In this document: positions 41,997 to 54,165 of the stretch, piece by piece
How positions within the stretch are numbered: the first letter of the stretch is position 1
Layout of the letters: the number at the start of each line of letters is the position of its first letter
Assembly (NCBI GenBank): GCA_017163975.1
Contig: JAFFSR010000218.1
Span: 7,381,501 to 7,445,500 of the forward strand
DNA from: Anastatus disparis
Taxonomy: Eukaryota > Arthropoda > Insecta > Hymenoptera > Eupelmidae
DNA length: 64,000 bases
Reading direction: 5' to 3'
Notes under the pieces: generated by a model
The model's database searches: none
Seen by the model: the letters and a program-made list of their open reading frames with translations, nothing else
Told to the model about the DNA's origin: nothing
Program-made: the position numbers and the translations under genes

Positions 41997-44275
41997 CTTG
42001 CACTCTTCCTCGTCTTGTCGCCATCTCCATTAATAAGACCGCGTCATAGCTACTGGAAATTCGATAAGACAGAAGAGAAGCGCTGATGATAAAAAAAAGA
42101 GAGAAGAAAAAAAAAAGAGAGAAACGAATCTACCACAGAAAATTGCCATCTATCTTGGCTAATTGCTAAAAAGGGAGAGGGGAGAGAGAGAGAGAGAGAG
42201 AGAAGGGGAAGAAAAGACTGAAGATTCGCTCGTTTTTCGATAAGAGCTAAGTTTTCCGTACTTTTTCTTTTCCTCCTTTTCAAAAGATGCTCAAGTGTCA
42301 AAGAGCTTACAAAGAAGGAAAATTGAAGAACGTATTTAATTTGATTTTTAAGGGGTAATAAAAATAGAAAGGGGAGTTTATTTAAGTACAGTGATATTTT
42401 TTTAACAAATTCTTTATTAATTGTAACTGTGTAAGAAACGCTCTTTGTTTGCAAAATTTATTTTTCTTGATGGCTCATTAATTTTATAAAAATATCATGA
42501 ATTGAAATAAGTGCACTTCAAAAAGTTTGAATAAACTTTTTTTTATTAATCATAATGTATGTGATTCAGTTTTAAACATTATTAAAAAAAATTTTTTCTT
42601 TGTTAAGGCACGAATCCTAAGAACTCGTATCAAAAAAGGAAATGCAGGAGAATGTACAAAAATAAAAAAAAGTGAATGCTGAGAAATAAAGGGAAATATG
42701 AGAAAATAAACAATAAAAATTGCAAGAACAAGAGAAAAAATCAAGATTTCGTCAAAAATTTGAAACAAATAATGGAATAATCAAATTTCATACTGATTTT
42801 TCCAATCCAAACTTGAATAATTTAGTTTAAATATTGTAAAGCTTTATAAATTTTTTAATAATTTCCAGATGAAAACTGCTATAATAATTTCCTGATAAAA
42901 ATTACTTCGTGAGATTCTTTTTTTCATAAAATGTTAAATTTCTGTGAAAAACAGCTAAAAGTCAAGCTCTCATCTAAACTTTGTACATTTAAATTCAAGT
43001 CTTGGCCAATTTTTCTTTATTTGTCCATTACTTAAGCTTTAGTGCAAATCCGAAGCAACTTGGACTCGACGGAGTATACATCCATTTTCTTAGAGAAATG
43101 AGGAGTTAAGATAGTACCGTAAAAACAAAAAAGCAAGAGAGATAAAGAAAAAATAGTACTTAAATGACACTTAAGAGCTTTGACGAAGCTTTTAACTCTG
43201 GTCAGCTTTATTTCTTGGGTTCTTAATCCAAGTGTTGCACTAATCGAACTCAAGTTTGAAATACGTAAAACTAGAAAAAAACGAGTCGTGAGATTACTTG
43301 GAAAAATGTTGAAAAGAAGGATTTTCTTGAGTAAAAAATTGATTAATGTTGGTAATTCGTTTTTATTTCTTTTAAGAAAAATCGATGCTTGGTGATCTTA
43401 AAAAGTTAAAATCTAAAAAAATTAGGTTTTTTTTTAAAAATGAGTAAAAAAATTCGAATAAATAAAAATGTAAATTAAATTTTTTATGCGTATTCTTTTT
43501 CAGCAAATGTAAGACTTAAATAATTTAGCATATAATTGCAAAATTTTAAAATTGTAATTTTAAGACTCTTGACAAAGAATATAAAAGATTTTTTTAACTT
43601 ATTAAACGGAAATATGAAGTAAAAAAAATGAATAAAATTTAAAGTCCATTAATTTACATAAAAGTACGTTTACGTCTGACTACACCTGGTCATTTTCTAC
43701 TTGGCCGTTCCAACAAAAATACTGCTACCCTTTTTTTTATTCAAGAAAAATTCCTAAAATTGTACTCATATTTTCTTACTCCAGTTTTTTCATTAGATAA
43801 GGAGAATACATTAGTTTTTCTTTTACTCTGCGAGAATATGTTAATGAGAAAATCTTTCTATATAAAGTGGACCCTAATGGAAGTAAGAACTCTAAAGTCA
43901 CTGCGTGAGGTACGAACAAATCTTTTTCTCCTTTCTTTTATTTCGTTGAAAATTTTATAGCGAAAATTCAACGTTACAAATTAAATGTTAAAATTCAAAC
44001 AAAAATATTACTATAATAAGTAGTTTTCTTTTTCAATATAAATAAACGTAAATTCATTGAAAACTTTGTATTTAAATTAATTTTTCATCATAAATATATA
44101 AGTATACGATTAACAACATTAATGATAAATAAATTCCAACCTTTTCAAAATAAAAAAAAACCCTTGTAACCAACCCTTACGAAAAAAAAAACAAAAAAAG
44201 AAACTGAAAAGCTTTCATTCGCAGTGCACATCTTCAACTTTTCTTCCTTCTTCTTCTTCTTTTTTTTTTAAACTT
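41994..44275. other. AT-rich non-coding DNA with a GA tract
   Basis: A GA microsatellite is at about 42,179-42,203 within a purine-rich stretch (42,080-42,330). The 134-codon frame on the opposite strand (42,050-42,454) is a low-complexity translation of this stretch. No gene recognised. Confidence 0.5.
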
Positions 44276-44620
44276 CTATGCTCGCATCGGAGATAATTCA
44301 TTTCTATATATGTTAGCATCAGCTCGTCCTGGAAATCCGTCGGATGCGTTTGTGTCAGGTCTTGTTGGGTTATATACTAAAAAGTAGCAGGGAAAGAGAG
44401 AGAGAGAGAGAGAGAAAATATTAAACTCGGTCACTAGGTCAACGTACAGAGAGTGTTGAATATATAGGATATATTTTCTCTCTCCGGCGCGCCATACTAT
44501 GCTCCTCACCATCGTTTCCACGACGACGACGTTTTGTTCCATACAACGTACATTTAGTGCATAGTTTTTTTTTTTTCGTAAATATCAAGCCGCAAGGGAT
44601 GCGACAGATTTTTCTTTGTT
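44276..44620. other. GC-richer non-coding patch with GA repeat
   Basis: A ~345-bp patch of higher complexity contains a GA repeat at about 44,395-44,415, CCGGCGCGCCAT near 44,485 and CGACGACGACG near 44,521. Short open frames on the minus strand do not look like protein. It may be a regulatory block upstream of the 46.8 kb gene. Confidence 0.35.
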
Positions 44621-46788
44621 TTATTATTGTTATCAAAGTTTGAAAATATTGTTTTAATGGAGAACCAAGTTGATGTTTTTTTGCTTAGTTTATAGTTTTG
44701 TGAATGTTAAGGGATTAGTAGATTTTTAAAAATATTAGTAAATGATTTTGAAATTTTTAAAAATACTATTTTATTTCATTTTTAATGCTACTATTTTGTA
44801 ACAATTTTAATTAAGTGTACAGACTTTAATAAAAACGTAAACAGCAAAATAAAATATTGAATTGCTTCGTGGAAATGTTTGTATTCAACGTGAATTCTAA
44901 ATACGGTATTTTCAAGTCGTAATATAGAAATCTATAATTCAGTTTATTTTTACCTTACGAGAAGCTTTTCTTTTTTTAAAATAAGGGAAAGACATTTTAT
45001 TGACATTTTAAAATTGTATTCGCGAATCGTGGCTTACGCATCTTTACATTATTTATTTCAGTTGTCAAAATAATAAAGTACGAACTGACTTGACATTATC
45101 AAATTTATTTCGAAGTAGAATTTTTTTAATTGAATTTTTAAGTGTAATTGAATTTTTAAGATATAATGATAGTAATATTGTTTTAATTGAGTTTTTCATT
45201 TATTAATTAAAATTTTATTTCAGCTTCTTTTGTGTTATACGATTCGACTCCCTTTTTTAAATTAAAACTTATCATATTCTCACTAAAGACATTTAATAAA
45301 TTTATTATTTTAAGGTCGCGTAAAAGCGAGTTAAAAATATCTACCTTGTTGACATAATCGCAAATCTCAGATATTACTTGTTACAGTAAATTATTATCGA
45401 AAATCATCAGAGAATAGCTTCTAAAGTTATTAATAATGTTTAATCAAATTTTCAAGTAAATTTATTTATTAATTTCTTGAAAATATGATTTTAGAAATTT
45501 TCAAGCCGTTTTTTAAATGACACCAATGAGTCGATTTCAAATTTTTGTATTTGTATATGTATTCAAATATCTACATATTCTTTAATTGTTTTTTCTTTTT
45601 TTAAAATTAAAAAAAAATCAGTTTTCTACAGTGTCAACATTAAAAAAGTATATTTGATAGCTCATCGCGTACAAACGACTCGCATTTACACGGCCTTAAA
45701 AGTAATATCAACATTAACGAAGAGCATTAAGCTCTTGTCTCTTCAATCGAAATATTTTGAAACAATAAAACACTAACTTGAACAGCAGGTTACAGTTTAT
45801 CGTATTTCCATAAAAACCAATCGTGCCCCGGTGTTGTTTTAATGTAATGTATTTCCGATTGATTTGAATTGATATGACGGTAATAATAAAACGGATTAAA
45901 ACTCGAATATGCGATTTGAAATTTACCATTGGCTTGTGTATTTAATTGTTCAAATGAATATGATACTCCCCGCGTGAACTGGAACAATTGTAATATTAGT
46001 TTTCATTATTTGTCCGTGAGAACATGATTGAAAATTATTGAATTTTGTAATGTTTTTACATTGTTAGATTTATATTGTTTTATGTTAGTGTAAAAACTAG
46101 CTGGTTTTTATATATTTTTGTAAAGTTTATTTGATTACATGTACGAAAAAATTTGAAATGAAATTTTTCTTTTATCTAATATTAGATTATATGCGCTGCG
46201 GAATTTGAAAAATAGTTTTTCCTTTTATTTTCAATCAAGTTTTTGTTTGCTTTGCAAAATTTTATTTCACGAAATAATTTAATTAAATGAAAATATATTT
46301 AATTGAAAAATAAAAAATTTAGTTTATTTAGTTATTTTTGTAAAATTTTTATTCATTTTTTAAAAATTATTTTGAAGTAGTTTTCTTTACTAGAACAATT
46401 TATTTTATTTTTACATTTTTTATTTATATTTCCTTGATTTGATGATATATTTTATTAGATTTTAAAATTCAATTAATATGAAATGAAGAATCAATGTAGT
46501 ACATTTTAAAAGGACGGCTAAAACAAAGCACTTATAAGAGATCTAAAGAGATCTATGGAGATTCTAAATTTTGAAATTTTAAACATTAAAAAATTTTCAC
46601 TTTACAAATTTTCTCAAAAATTAGAAACATTAATAAAAATTTAAATGTCGGACACTTCCGTGTACCAATAGTGTTTGAAAAGTGCTTCGTTAAATTAAAA
46701 AAAAAACAGTAAAATTTATCCTCAAAAAAAAATTCTGACGCTTCTGATTGATTAATTTCTTATTCCTTTGTCTCGATTATTGTTACAG
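44621..46788. other. AT-rich sequence, probable intron
   Basis: It ends in a good pyrimidine-rich 3' splice site (CTCGATTATTGTTACAG to 46,788). No coding sequence recognised inside. Confidence 0.5.
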
Positions 46789-46808
46789 GTATAAAATAAT
46801 CATTCAAG

Positions 46809-47120
46809 CTGGCGCCGTTCAAGCTTCGTTTTTCCAAGCTGTCGAAGTCACGTAGTGGCGACAGCCAAAGCGGCAGTCGTAGCAGTAGCGTTGAAGTTGA
46901 AGAATCAAATCAGCAGTCAATGGCGACGGTTGCAGCAACAGAATTAAACCAATTGGCGCTAGGTAGCTCCGAAAGTTTTATGAGTAATGACTGCGCACAA
47001 ATGATCGGCGAAGCTGGCAGTGTTGTTAGCGTTAATACTGACTCGACAATGCCAGCATCATCACCGCCGCCCTCTTACGAACGCGTATTAGAGGAAGTAC
47101 ATGGACTTAGAGTTGAAGAG
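46809..47120 (+). CDS. Unidentified spliced gene, first visible coding exon
   Basis: I do not recognise this protein family. The frame encodes a basic Phe/Lys/Ser-rich start (LAPFKLRFSKLSKSRSGDSQ), then a Ser/Asn-rich acidic stretch, then SSPPPSYERVLEEVHGLRVE, where PPPSY resembles a PY motif for WW-domain binding. Codons are GC-rich at third positions, unlike the surroundings. The exon ends in phase 0 at GAAGAG/GTATATG. Its start is unclear: the stronger acceptor is TTACAG ending at 46,788, but that places TAA in frame at 46,797. Possibilities are a cryptic acceptor TTCAAG ending at 46,808, initiation at the CTG at 46,809 (A at -3, G at +4), or initiation at the first ATG, 46,920, giving 188 residues over the three exons. 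Confidence 0.75.
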
Positions 47121-47912
47121 GTATATGTTTAGAAAACTTTTTTATTTATTTATATTTTTTCGAATATCTTTATTATTTGAATCCTTACCGAATGAGAATA
47201 CAAAACATAATAAATGTCTTGTGTTCTGGTCTAAATTTCTGGTCTATTGTCAATTTCCTACAGAACTGTAACTTTGCAATTATTTTCGCAGTGTATAAAT
47301 TTACTGTATGAAGATTAATTCTTTAATAAAAATAATAATGGATTAATTTAAAAAAGCGATCAGAGATTTCCATTATGAAAAAAATTATATAATCTTATAT
47401 AAGATTTAGGTTGTGCAATTATTATGATTATGAGCATTGGGTTCTTAATTTGTTGGCTCGAGTTCGATTCCACATCTTGTCTCGGTTGATAAATACACCC
47501 CATAGGTTGTACTTTGTTGACAAACTCGCCGAAAACCTTCATCGTTATAATAATGAATGCGTAGCACAAATACAGCGACATTAAAAAAAAAATCATATGA
47601 AATGGTTCCTAGTAGATGCTAATAATAATATCCAAAATCTCTGAAAAATTATATTTTATTTAGATCAATTTTTAATTTTTTATAAATTATATATTTCCAT
47701 TCATATTTAAAAAATCGCTAATCAAGATAATTTTTTTATTGATAAATTTAAACTTCACTGTATTGTCGGTTAGTAAATAATCATTCAAAAATATTAATTG
47801 ATCAATTTTTCAATTCGAATAGCCTTATACATAAAGTGACATTTTTCCCAGCGCCATTTCTGAATGACAATTTATATAATAATGTGATTCTAATATTCAC
47901 GCATTGTTACAG
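47121..47912 (+). other. Intron between visible exons 1 and 2
   Basis: Starts GTATATG and ends GCATTGTTACAG. Both borders are in phase 0. It carries a decayed SINE at 47,403-47,592. Otherwise AT-rich. Confidence 0.75.
47403..47592 (+). mobile_element. Decayed tRNA-derived SINE, family A, copy 3 (intronic)
   Basis: The B-box region GGCTCGAGTTCGATTCCACA, CTTCATCGTTATAATAATGA, and the tail ACAAATACAGCGACATTAAA followed by an A-run match the copies at 11,071 and 30,380 in order and orientation. The A box is nearly unrecognisable, so this is the oldest of the three. It lies sense to the host gene inside its intron. Confidence 0.65.
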
Positions 47913-48143
47913 TCGGGATTAAAATTAAGTGCAGCATCAAACGACGAAGAGGCGATTGAAGAAAGTACTGACGAGGGTGAAGTTGTAAGTAACGAGCAAA
48001 GACGGACGCAGTGGCGTCAAGTGCCACAGAAAAAGGCACCGGATATACTTTACAAGTCAAGCAAGGATTTTTATAAAGCGATGGCCAAACAGTGGGGTAT
48101 CACTTGTAAAATGAGCGATAATTGTCGATGTCTTGATTGCCAG
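47913..48143 (+). CDS. Unidentified spliced gene, coding exon 2 (77 codons)
   Basis: Begins after TTACAG and ends at TGCCAG/GTAAAA, phase 0 on both sides. It encodes an acidic segment (DEEAIEESTDEGEVV), a linker (RRTQWRQVPQKKAPDILYKS) and then a block that looks like a conserved domain: SSKDFYKAMAKQWGITCKMS followed by Cys-rich DNCRCLDCQ. Four Cys fall within the last ~17 codons here, with another in the next exon, which suggests a small metal-binding or palmitoylated module. Third-position GC preference again separates this exon from its flanks. No family assigned. Confidence 0.85.
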
Positions 48144-48888
48144 GTAAAAATTTTTATTAATTTCATTATTTTCAATAAAATTTATTAATTTTTTTTCAAG
48201 TTTACAATTGAAAAAGAAATACAAAAATTAAACATTAAAAATTTTTCCAGTCAATTAGAAAGCATAAAGTGAAATTTTATTAAAATATTAAACTTTTCTA
48301 ACTTCAATTAGAAGCAACTAATTTCATCTTGTAAAATCATTCGTCAATTACAAAATTAAACTTACTACCAACTTTTCTAAAATCTGACAATTTTCTCGAA
48401 TTCACATTTTTCCTTTCGTTTATTTCGAGTCTCGTATAATAATAATAAAAAAAAAGAGGTTTAAAATCTTTGCACTCCGTATAACTCTTTTACATTTAAT
48501 AGCTTTTCCTGAATCCAAAAGTTTTAATTGTTTTCTTTTTACGTTTATAGCCTAGAATAAAAAAAACTTTTTTATCATCGTGATATAAATTTATCTGAAT
48601 TCATACATTTACTTAAAACTATAGTTTTTTTTTTATTTTAATAAGGACATCAATTGAAAATTTAGTATTTTTATTCTATGAAAATTGATTTAAGAGATTA
48701 TTTAATTCAGTTTAAAATAGTAATATAACTTTCAAGTTCTTAGAAAAGATTGTAATTTATAACAATTTTTTCATATTCCAGCAATTATGTGGCAATATTA
48801 TATAGAAATAAATATAAAATTTATATTGAGAAAAAATTGAAATAGAAATAAATTTATAATACTCTAACAATAAAAACTTTTATTTCAG
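48144..48888 (+). other. Intron between visible exons 2 and 3
   Basis: Starts GTAAAA and ends CTTTTATTTCAG, phase 0. AT-rich throughout with nothing else recognised. Confidence 0.8.
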
Positions 48889-49023
48889 AGTCGTTACTTT
48901 GATTGCGGCTATGAAAAATACCAGGACGACAAGTACCACGAGCAATCGGATGGTGGTCTCAGTGCAAGCACACCAATGTTCATATCCGAAGTAATGCACG
49001 GCTCAGCTTGTCTTTTGCTTTAA
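48889..49023 (+). CDS. Unidentified spliced gene, terminal coding exon (44 codons), CaaX-type end
   Basis: Follows TTTCAG in phase 0 and continues the Cys-rich block with SRYFDCGYEKYQDDKYHEQS. It ends FISEVMHGSACLLL and a TAA at 49,021-49,023. The last four residues, Cys-Leu-Leu-Leu, fit the CaaX rule, with Leu at X favouring geranylgeranyltransferase I (established for proteins such as Rac-type GTPases). If modified, the protein would sit on the cytosolic face of membranes. There is no GTPase domain in the visible exons, so this is not a Rho-family protein. Taken with the PPPSY motif and Cys-rich centre, a small membrane adaptor is plausible but unproven. Confidence 0.85.
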   Translation, partial: SRYFDCGYEKYQDDKYHEQSDGGLSASTPMFISEVMHGSACLLL

Positions 49024-52000
49024 AAAATCGACGTGAAAATTTTTTATGAGAATTACTTACATCCATTTGAAGAAAAAAAAAATAAAAATTATGTCAGCGT
49101 AATCGCTTGCGTGCTATTGATGTGTATAGCGTAAACGCAGATTATTGTTAATTTTTAGTTGGATTAATCGCGGAACGTACCGGCTTTATTCGGCAGACGA
49201 TGGAGGATAATATCTTGAAGCAGAATACGCGATTTTGTTTTTTATCTATATTTCTGTTTTTCTTACGATGCTTCCGTGGTGGATTGCGAGTTTTGAAAAA
49301 AATTGATGAAATAAATTTACGAGAACGTTAAATGGAAGCTTTGCTAGTTAATTGTGCTTTGAGTATAAAATTGTTAACATACGACAGGACGATTGGGAGT
49401 TGGTTCAGTTGTGGGCTTTTCTCGAATGGTATCTAACATGTAATTAGATACATATTTTTAAGGTCATTGCAAAATGTCCTTCAATGAATACAATTATTGA
49501 AATAATGAAATGATGTTTTTAAGATTACGTTTATAAATTATACTACAAATTTTTGCATAATTTTTTTACTGTTATTGGTAAACGTTGACCTCTGATGTTA
49601 CCAATGTTCAATATTTTTTGTTTGGATATAATATATAACGAAAATATTTTATTCAGTGTATAATCTATATAATTTTGAAGTTATTGCAATAGAATTAATT
49701 GTTAATACTGGTTCATTATTTGTATATAATTTGTAACGGATTTCTATTTACAAGCCACTTGTCACGATAAATTTTGTTAAAAATAGAAACAAAGTAATTG
49801 AATAACGATTGTAATCTGTATTTAATACAGTATCATCAATGAATTATAAAAAAAAAGTAATGTAATAACTTGATGAAAAAATACGAAGAGAAAATAATAT
49901 TTTCTGTAGATACTATTTTCATTTTTGTGACGATAAAATATCTGTATAAAAAAAAAGTATAGATTGCCATTAGATTGGACCTTTTAGATACTGCCCATGT
50001 CTGATCCGCTCGAAAAAAAAAATTAATTAATCTTCCGTAAACCTTATAATAACCAAGCTCGTTTAAGCCTAATAGAAAACTTTGGTGACGAGCGATATAA
50101 AAATTAAATAAAAAAAAAAATTGTATGCTATTTATGTAAAACGTGCTATATAATGTGTCAGGCATTTCTGAGCAAATTAAAAAAAAAACCAAAATGTAAG
50201 CGCCAGTGCCTATATAATTGGCATATCTCTTTTTCACTTTTCATGCCCGAATAGGTAGGAAAAACAAAAGGATAAATTGAAAAGAGAAAGGCGAACAAAA
50301 AAGTAGTGGATTAAGATGTAAAAATGCTTTCTTGAGGCGAATGGATAGAAAATTATTTTTTACGATTTTCAGAGGAACAAAATACCGCTAAGAGTGAATA
50401 CGAAAGAGATGAGATTTTAAAAGAAAAGAAATTGAGAAACTCACGTTTTCTTGGTTTTTGAAAAATTTTGAAAGCTATAAATTCGTTTTCGTTGCAAAAA
50501 AAAAATAAAAAGAAAAAAAGAAGTCTGCATAAAAAAAGGCTGATAAATTGTCGAATTACAGAGATGATGGGTTTAAAAAAAGGATAAGAAATAAGAAACA
50601 CTGTCAGTCAAGAGAGAAGCAGACTGGGCTTGAAAGCTAATCAGTTCATACGTTGTATTATATAAAAAAGAAAATCGTTTAAATAATTAAATAACCTTGT
50701 AATTTTTAATATAAAAAATAAAATAAAATTTATTTGAAGCTCAAAATAAGCGTTGTTAAAAAAAAAAGTAAAAAAAAAATAATCGAAATGAATTAATAAG
50801 GGTGTAGAGAAAATAACGTAAGAATATAATCAATCACTTAATAAAGAAAAGGCAAATTTTCACAAAAAAAAGACGCTATAAGGATTGAAAATTGCAACAT
50901 TAACGTAAAAGTAGTGATATATAGCGTCAAAAAATTTTTATGTGAATCAAAAAACAAAATTAATGACTTGTGTCTATTTCATAGTCAATTACATACATGC
51001 AATTGACTTTTATAGAAAAAAAAACCAATATGACTTATTTTATCGAGTAGAAACCAATTAAGAAAAGAAATCACGTTAAAAATTAATTAAAAAAAAACTA
51101 AAAAAAAAAAATAACGCGAAATCCTTGGAATTATCGCGCTTTGAAAACAAATGAAAGTAAATCATTGAATCGATTATTAAGATGTCCGCGTATTGTCTTT
51201 GCAAAACAAGAAATCGCGTTCACCCTTGATGATTATACTATGTACTTGTAACAGCGCACACTTAAAAAAAATTTTTTTGTTTAAGAAAAAAAGAATAAAA
51301 AAACGTAATCTCATGAAAAAAAAAAATTAACATAACATGTAAGAATTATTAGGTGGTAATATTAAGGCGTCTGATTTTTTATAAAAATGAAATAAATGTT
51401 AATAATGAAAGAAAAGGAAAGGAACTAAAAAAAAGCATTGTAGACCACAAATCTAAAGCAAATTTTCATAGTGCTACAAAATGAACAACTAAAATTGTCT
51501 AAAATTTTTTGCTCTTCCTTTACTTTTCTTATTTTTAACTATTAATACAAAAAAATGGAATATAGTAGTGGCACTAAATATTGCTATGCATACTGATAGC
51601 AACATAAAAAAATAACATTTTTATAGTGCTCGTAATAAATTTATTCTTTTGATACTTAACTTAATATTAAAAATAATTTACATGAATTTAAATAAAAAAA
51701 TGTCGTGTTTTATATAGTATACGATACGTCCTTGTTAAATATTTTGATTTATAATTTGTTATTATTGAGGTTTAAATACTGTTTACAATTTTGATAAAGA
51801 AGTTTTTTTACTTAAATGGAAAACCAAAACAATCAAATCAAAAAGTGTGTTTTAATTATCATTGTTTATATTAAAAAATGTTCACTTCATAAGTTGAAAC
51901 TTAATCTCTTTGAGAATACAATTACCAAAATAAAAAAAAAGTACTTAAAACTGTAGTAAAGTAAACTTCTCTAATGGTTATAAATAACCAGTAAATAAAA

Positions 52001-53812
52001 GTAAATTAAAAACGAAGATTGAATAACTAGAAAACATAATAGTATGTACCTGCCGAAAAAATATATAAACTTCAAAGTTGAATCACTTTTTGACTTTCAA
52101 AATAGAATCTTTTTTTGTTTTTGAAAAAGCAAGAAATAATTTGTTTAAAAAAATAAAAAAACAAGACAATTCAAAGTCTAAAGTGTATGTAGCGATTTTT
52201 GTACTGAAAATAAAAACTATGTAGCCGGCCAATACTTTTTATCGAGCCGATATTATATTCCATAAGATTTTAATCAACGTGACGACTATAAAAATATTTG
52301 ATTACTACAATAGGGCACTTAATATAATTAAATTGACAAAAGTTTTTTCATTTTTCTTGGAGAAAATACTTATGTACATTTTTGTAATTTAATCATAATC
52401 AAAATTTAAAACAAAATTCTAATTATTAAATTTTTATCTTTTGATCTCCCTGTTAGAAAGTTAACTTAGAATTAGCTAAAAATCCGTTAACAAATTTTAA
52501 ATTAGCTGGTTTTTAGCTAATTTTTAGTTAAGTATTATCAGGGCTTTGAATTTCTCTGTAAAGATATTATTGTTACCCTTGCAATTTTAAATATCATATT
52601 TATAATTTAAAATTATGTAATTTTGACTAATTTGTATTTGTTCGAGATGAAAAAAGATGTTTTACTAAAAAAAAATGTCTGACTACCATAAAAATGTTAA
52701 TAAGTGTTTTCTTGAAGTGATAACAGCAACTGCAAATAAAAATTTTTCATTAAAGTACAAGTTCTTTATACCAAATGATTAAACACAACAAACTATATGT
52801 CCAAGTAAAAAAAATCATAAAAATAATAAAAAAAAAAAAAAAAAAACAAACGAAGAAACATTGCAAAGGAAGCCTCAAGATAAAAGAAAGCGTATATAAT
52901 TTCTCATGAAAAAAAAACAAAACTTTTAATGCTAATAATACAAGTGTACATGTTTAGAAGTGATCCTAAACACGCCAACACAAAATGACTGTCTAGTTTG
53001 TAAGAAAAACTAAGAAAAAAAATAAAAAATCCACCTGTGCTCTATAGCGTCTAGTATAAACAAAAATGTTGAAAAGAAGAAAAAAAAATAAACTCAAAAA
53101 TGTTCATTTAAAAAAAAAATATTCTAACATCATAAAACCGCTACTCGAGATAATATATACGTGTACGAAAAGCTCGCAGAACTATTTTTTGAACTTCAAT
53201 GTGGTGCGTATAGCACAAATGTAGAAGCAATTTTCAAGAAAAAAAAACGATAAAGGAAATAATCTTTTTATTGAAGTTAAGGGAAAAAGTTGAATCCATG
53301 TAAAACCGAGCTCTAAAAATATTAACTCTTGTAATAAACAGATAAACTAAAATTTTGTTTTAATTTTGAAGAAAAAATATGTTGATTTTAATATTTTAAA
53401 CAAAATGTAACATTAACATTCTTTTACACTGTAAAGTACTTTTTACTTTCACTTTTTTATTGTAAAATATAGATGTTCAAACCCTGATTATATAATCTCA
53501 TCAAAGATGTAGAGGAAAATCAATGAAAATACGTTAAATTGTACTAAAAATGAAAAAATACGTTGCAAAATGAAAAAAAAAAATTAAAGGTAAAAAAAAC
53601 ATGTATTCTAACAAAAACAGCACCAAATAAACAGGGCCTAATTATGCGAAGAAAAATGAAAATGTTGTTCGTTTTAATTTTGCCGCCTTTGTGCACACCA
53701 CCTGTAAAACTGCAACCTTATTATTCTCACTCGTAAAATTGGTTGCAGTTATTTATACGTTCACTGAATTATATATATGTGGAGTATGCAATTAATGAGA
53801 TTATTTAATAAA
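49024..53812 (+). other. Probable long 3' UTR of the spliced gene
   Basis: After the stop there is first ~250 bp of moderately GC-richer sequence. From about 50,600 to 53,650 the + strand is overwhelmingly A-rich, with many A-runs and few T-runs. That asymmetry is unlike the balanced A/T elsewhere and is expected for a transcribed, untranslated strand. Several AATAAA motifs occur, including 53,625-53,630. A Pumilio-type TGTATATA is at 49,721-49,728. Open frames on the minus strand (49,836-50,237 and 50,353-50,601) are translations of T-runs. The extent is inferred; a shorter UTR plus intergenic A-rich DNA is possible. Confidence 0.5.
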
Positions 53813-53840
53813 TCATTGTTTAATAACCATTTGTTTGTTT
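53807..53840 (+). terminator. Candidate distal polyadenylation site
   Basis: AATAAA at 53,807-53,812 is followed 15-25 bases later by TTTGTTTGTTTATC, a GT/T-rich downstream element. The strong A-over-T asymmetry fades at about this point. Earlier AATAAA motifs (for example 53,625) may be used instead. Confidence 0.4.
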
Positions 53841-53943
53841 ATCATTTATTACGACCATGTCAATTCTGATAATTAAAACTATTCTGTTTACTTTATTTAA
53901 TAGGAAACGTTCGTTAATAATTTTAAGATATTGAAAAAACTAC

Positions 53944-54165
53944 CGAATTTACGAACCAAAGAAAATCAAAGGATTCATATAAAAAAGATATGAAGAGAAT
54001 GACTACTTAATCATACTTTAAACTCACCAAGTTAAAAATTTTTATTGTATTGTAGAGGATCTCACATTAACTTGGTGAGTTTAAAGTATGACAGACTAGT
54101 AATTCTCTTTAAGTGTATCGTTTTATGTGAATTCCGTGGTTTTCTTTGGTTCATAAATTCTTTTT
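53944..54165. mobile_element. Foldback (MITE-like) element between the spliced gene and the IR cluster
   Basis: A perfect 25-bp inverted core (54,011-54,035, TCATACTTTAAACTCACCAA then GTTAA, against 54,067-54,091) encloses a 31-nt loop. Outer arms pair imperfectly: GAATTTACGAACCAAAGAAA at the left end against TTTCTTTGGTTCATAAATTC at the right, and AGAGAAT.ACTA inside. No coding capacity. The core is much better conserved than the outer arms. Confidence 0.7.

Noticed and set aside
42050..42454. 134-codon open frame on the minus strand
   Set aside because: Mostly translation of GA/CT and A/T runs (Leu/Ser/Phe strings), with no domain-like pattern.
46809..49023. Rho/Rac-type GTPase, because of the CLLL end
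   Set aside because: None of the GTP-binding motifs appear in the visible exons, and the Cys-rich central block does not fit.
49836..50237. 133-codon open frame on the minus strand
   Set aside because: Phe/Tyr-rich translation of the complement of A-runs in the probable 3' UTR.
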